Shown here: positions 61,651 through 64,000 of the stretch, one piece after another
How the letters are laid out: each line of letters opens with the position of its first letter
How positions within the stretch are numbered: position 1 is the stretch's first letter
Origin: Effrenium voratum
Taxonomy: Eukaryota > Sar > Dinophyceae > Suessiales > Symbiodiniaceae
Direction of reading: 5' to 3'
DNA length: 64,000 nucleotides
Assembly (NCBI GenBank): GCA_963377175.1
Contig: CAUJNA010001446.1
Span: 1,786,065 to 1,850,064, forward strand
Position numbers and translations under genes: made by a program
Notes under the pieces: model-generated
Database searches by the model: none
What the model saw: the letters and a program-made list of their open reading frames with translations, nothing else
Told to the model about the DNA's origin: nothing

Positions 61651-61813
61651 GAGCCTTTTTTTGATATATATATATATATACACATGTTGTTCCTTTTTTT
61701 TTTTTACAAAAAAAAAAGAAAACGTAACGGCTTGGGCGGCCTACCGAAAGAACTACCCACAAAACTGGCAAGGAACCCACCAAACCCATCATTCTGGGGC
61801 AACAAACCGTAAG

Positions 61814-61901
61814 CCTAGAGTCTCCATGACCCTTAAACAAATGTGTCACCCAACACCACTGGGTCATGGGCCCATGTTTGAAGGGTCATGGAGACTCCAG
61901 G
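61814..61901. repeat. MITE-like family F copy
   Basis: cctagagtctccatgaccct / agggtcatggagactccagg ends. Confidence 0.75.
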
Positions 61902-61997
61902 GTATGATTGAAAAGTTCAGGTGACCTGAACTTCAAATCCCGTGGCTGGCAGGCCCCCCCAAAAATGAGGGCAACTGGTTTCTTTACCCTTAAGATG

Positions 61998-62113
61998 CCT
62001 GGATCGCCAGTTGCGATCGATTCGTTGTTTTTTTCTTCTTTTTTCCATCCAAAAACCCATCACAACAGTGACTGAAAAAAGCCTCTTTTTTTTCGCAACT
62101 TGGCGATTTCTAG
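61998..62113 (+). repeat. MITE-like family A copy
   Basis: cctggatcgccagttgcgat to gcaacttggcgatttctag, with T-rich insertions. Confidence 0.78.
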
Positions 62114-62660
62114 ATGGTGATTCAACAAAAATCAAGTCAGAAACGGAGTTCTCCGCAGTTGCATTGTGATTGGGTTTTTGGGTAGCGAATCAAGGGAACC
62201 GATCCTTAAGAAACAAAGGACCATGGCGAAGGGTTGCCTACTATACCCCCACAATACTCACTTAGGGTATGATGTCGACCCTTTGCCAAAAAACAATCCC
62301 CTCGAAAACCCGGAATGTCCAAAAACACTCTGAGCAAAGAGGTCATTTGACGCGATTCAGGGATCCACAAGTTAAGGCGCGATTGCTTTCGACGACCCTT
62401 CGAATGGCAGCCCCAGGCATGAAAGACCTGCTTGCTGTGCCCAGATCCATTGACCTGGGTTTGTAGGTAGCCAAGGGCGTGCCAGCCTTTCAAACCCACG
62501 TGGCGAATGGTCGCGAAACGCATGGTATCCACTGGCTTGATATGATAGGAATATGCCAGGCCGCCAATGGCCGTTCATGCCCGTCGGTCTGTGTCCGTGT
62601 TGTGTTTAAAAGAAAGGGTTCCAGCTTGTTTGTCGAAAAGAGCTGTTGTACCGTGCTTAA

Positions 62661-62759
62661 GTACCTGGACCCTCAAACTGCCCATAAACAAAATGAAATT
62701 CACCCCATAATCTTGGGCTACAACACATTTGTTCAGGGGAAACTTGAGGGTTCAGGTAC
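62661..62759. repeat. MITE-like family E copy
   Basis: Inverted ends gtacctggaccctcaaact and aacttgagggttcaggtac, with inner attcaccccataatcttggg. Relatives are at 15,616-15,730, 62,820-62,920 and 63,330-63,425. Confidence 0.75.
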
Positions 62760-63044
62760 ATGGGAAGGGGTCATGACCCTGAAAGGAGACCTGGGAAGTT
62801 CCGCTCACGCCACTGGAAGCAACCATGTAGCTGAACCCTCAAACTATCCCTAAAAAAATGGCAGTCACCCCCAAACATTTTGGGCCTACAACCATTCTTG
62901 AGGGAAGCTTGAGGGTTCCGGCATAGTAAGTTGTACCATGGATGGGGGGAACCCCCCCTTGGTTACCTTCCATAATATGGAAGAAAAAAACACGCTGTTT
63001 GGCTGTTGGGCTGTTGGGCTGTTGGGGTTGCCTTCCATATGAAT

Positions 63045-63135
63045 ATCGGAGTGCAGCGCGGCGGCCGGGGCCAACTTAGACCACTTCTTGGACAGGACAA
63101 AAGAGCGCTTTTCGCCCGAAGCTTGGGCGGTCCAT
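63045..63135 (-). CDS. Candidate host exon, unknown
   Basis: The minus-strand frame ASGEKRSFVLSKKWSKLAPA, then AALHSDIHME, has GC-rich third positions and no stops, flanked by repeats. It is unrecognised. It could be a 5' exon of the vWA gene. Confidence 0.3.
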
Positions 63136-63138
63136 TTG

Positions 63139-63232
63139 AGCCACAATCAAAACCCGGTATTAAACTGGTCTACCCAGAACCATGTAAAGAATCAAGAACC
63201 TTCATCTACCCGGGTTTTGATTGTGGCTCATT
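63139..63232. repeat. Inverted-repeat element
   Basis: Arms gagccacaatcaaaacccgg and ccgggttttgattgtggctc at the ends; the middle (agaaccatgtaaagaat) also occurs near 7,640. Confidence 0.75.
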
Positions 63233-64000
63233 TTCTGATTTGCCTAACTGCCCTAAGGCCCTCCAACCCAATGCCGACCCCCATAAGGGAAGCGAGTGGC
63301 TTGAGTGGGCTTACCACACTAAACTAACTACCCGGACCCTCAAACTCATGAAAACAGGAATTCACCTCCATAATCTTAGGGCAAGAACCAATTTGTAAGC
63401 TTAAGGGTATTTTGAGGGTCCAGGAAAAAAAACAACTAAAAGCCTTTGGAACCGGACGATTCGCTGGTTGAACCGCCCAGACTGGACCCTGGAAAAAAGT
63501 TAGGACTCGAACTCAGGACCATTATGACCCTTTAAAATGGTTGGTCAGACTCCCCAAAATTACGGGGTCATGACCCCTTTTAAAACTTTTTCTAGCGGTC
63601 ATGGAGACTCCAGGTTGTTATAAGCCAGCCAACTATCAACTATCTGGGCTGTCCCGCTAAAGGAATGACATGTAGTGGGTTTCCATTCAACCCGACTAAA
63701 CCGCAAGGCCCAAAAAACCCGGCGAACCGGACGATGCGCTGGTTGAAACCTGCAAATTATCGCCTACTTGCCTGTAGGTGAAAAACATCCAAGCGAGTGC
63801 TTCTTTAGGGAGCCCCCAGCTGCTTTTCCAGGGGTTGACAACCTTGAAACCGGGTTTTCCAAAACCAGGTTTTTGGTTTTTGACACCAGGTTTTCCAACA
63901 GACAGCCAGAGCTTGATCTCTTTACTCGGGTTGATTCCTGGTCCATTCTTTTCAGTCATCATTTTCAACCACCTGCCGGTTTCCCCTGGAAAGCTCTGCA

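Overview
The window is nuclear DNA of a eukaryote, most likely a dinoflagellate-type alga, carrying one integrated Polinton/polinton-like virus (PLV) element. Host DNA lies at 1-22,476 and 44,661-64,000. It is GC-balanced, full of short terminal-inverted-repeat elements (MITE-like), microsatellites and minisatellites, and its coding exons are very short. The element (about 22,477-44,660, 22.2 kb) is AT-rich, densely packed with ORFs, bounded by inverted repeats, and free of the host repeats. The organism call is an inference from GC-AG introns, GC-rich third codon positions, a long ankyrin array and the repeat load; no rRNA or spliced-leader sequence was seen to confirm it.

Host genes. On the minus strand, seven short exons between 53.5 kb and 17.1 kb assemble in order and in phase into one complete von Willebrand factor A (vWA) domain. 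All three MIDAS elements are present (DGSWS at 53.4 kb, the GGYT threonine at 46.45 kb, SDGD at 18.85 kb). Every inferred donor is GC and every acceptor AG. The viral element sits inside the intron between exons 4 and 5. Further minus-strand exon candidates lie upstream (55.0, 61.6, 63.1 kb) and downstream (15.3, 12.4, 11.9, 10.7, 8.9, 2.6, 1.4 kb) and may belong to the same or neighbouring genes. A separate minus-strand ankyrin gene of about 18 repeats occupies 4.7-6.5 kb.

Viral element. Left to right it holds terminal repeat, DNA methyltransferase remnant, GIY-YIG nuclease, protein-primed DNA polymerase B (broken by two frameshifts), a zinc-finger protein, a large SR-tailed protein, two small proteins and a probable minor capsid protein, all on the minus strand. 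A palindrome-rich divergent region follows, then on the plus strand a lipase, small genes, the double-jelly-roll major capsid protein (with a frameshift at a T7 run), a second GIY-YIG protein, a 926-aa fibre with a C-terminal S74 intramolecular chaperone and a putative myristoylated small protein. After these come an unknown protein, a third GIY-YIG protein and the A32-like packaging ATPase (minus strand), three small genes (plus), the RVE-family integrase (minus), a fourth GIY-YIG protein and a last small gene (plus), then the right terminal repeat. This is a near-complete virus gene set: polymerase for replication, integrase for insertion, capsid proteins plus ATPase for virions, fibre and lipase probably for entry. 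No maturation protease was recognised.

Other structures include a 3.8-kb foldback inverted repeat (56.3-60.1 kb), a 0.9-kb 'catagaaagtt' repeat field (19.3-20.2 kb), an exact 174-bp duplication just left of the virus, and at least seven MITE-like families. Some of these have ends that coincide with splice sites.
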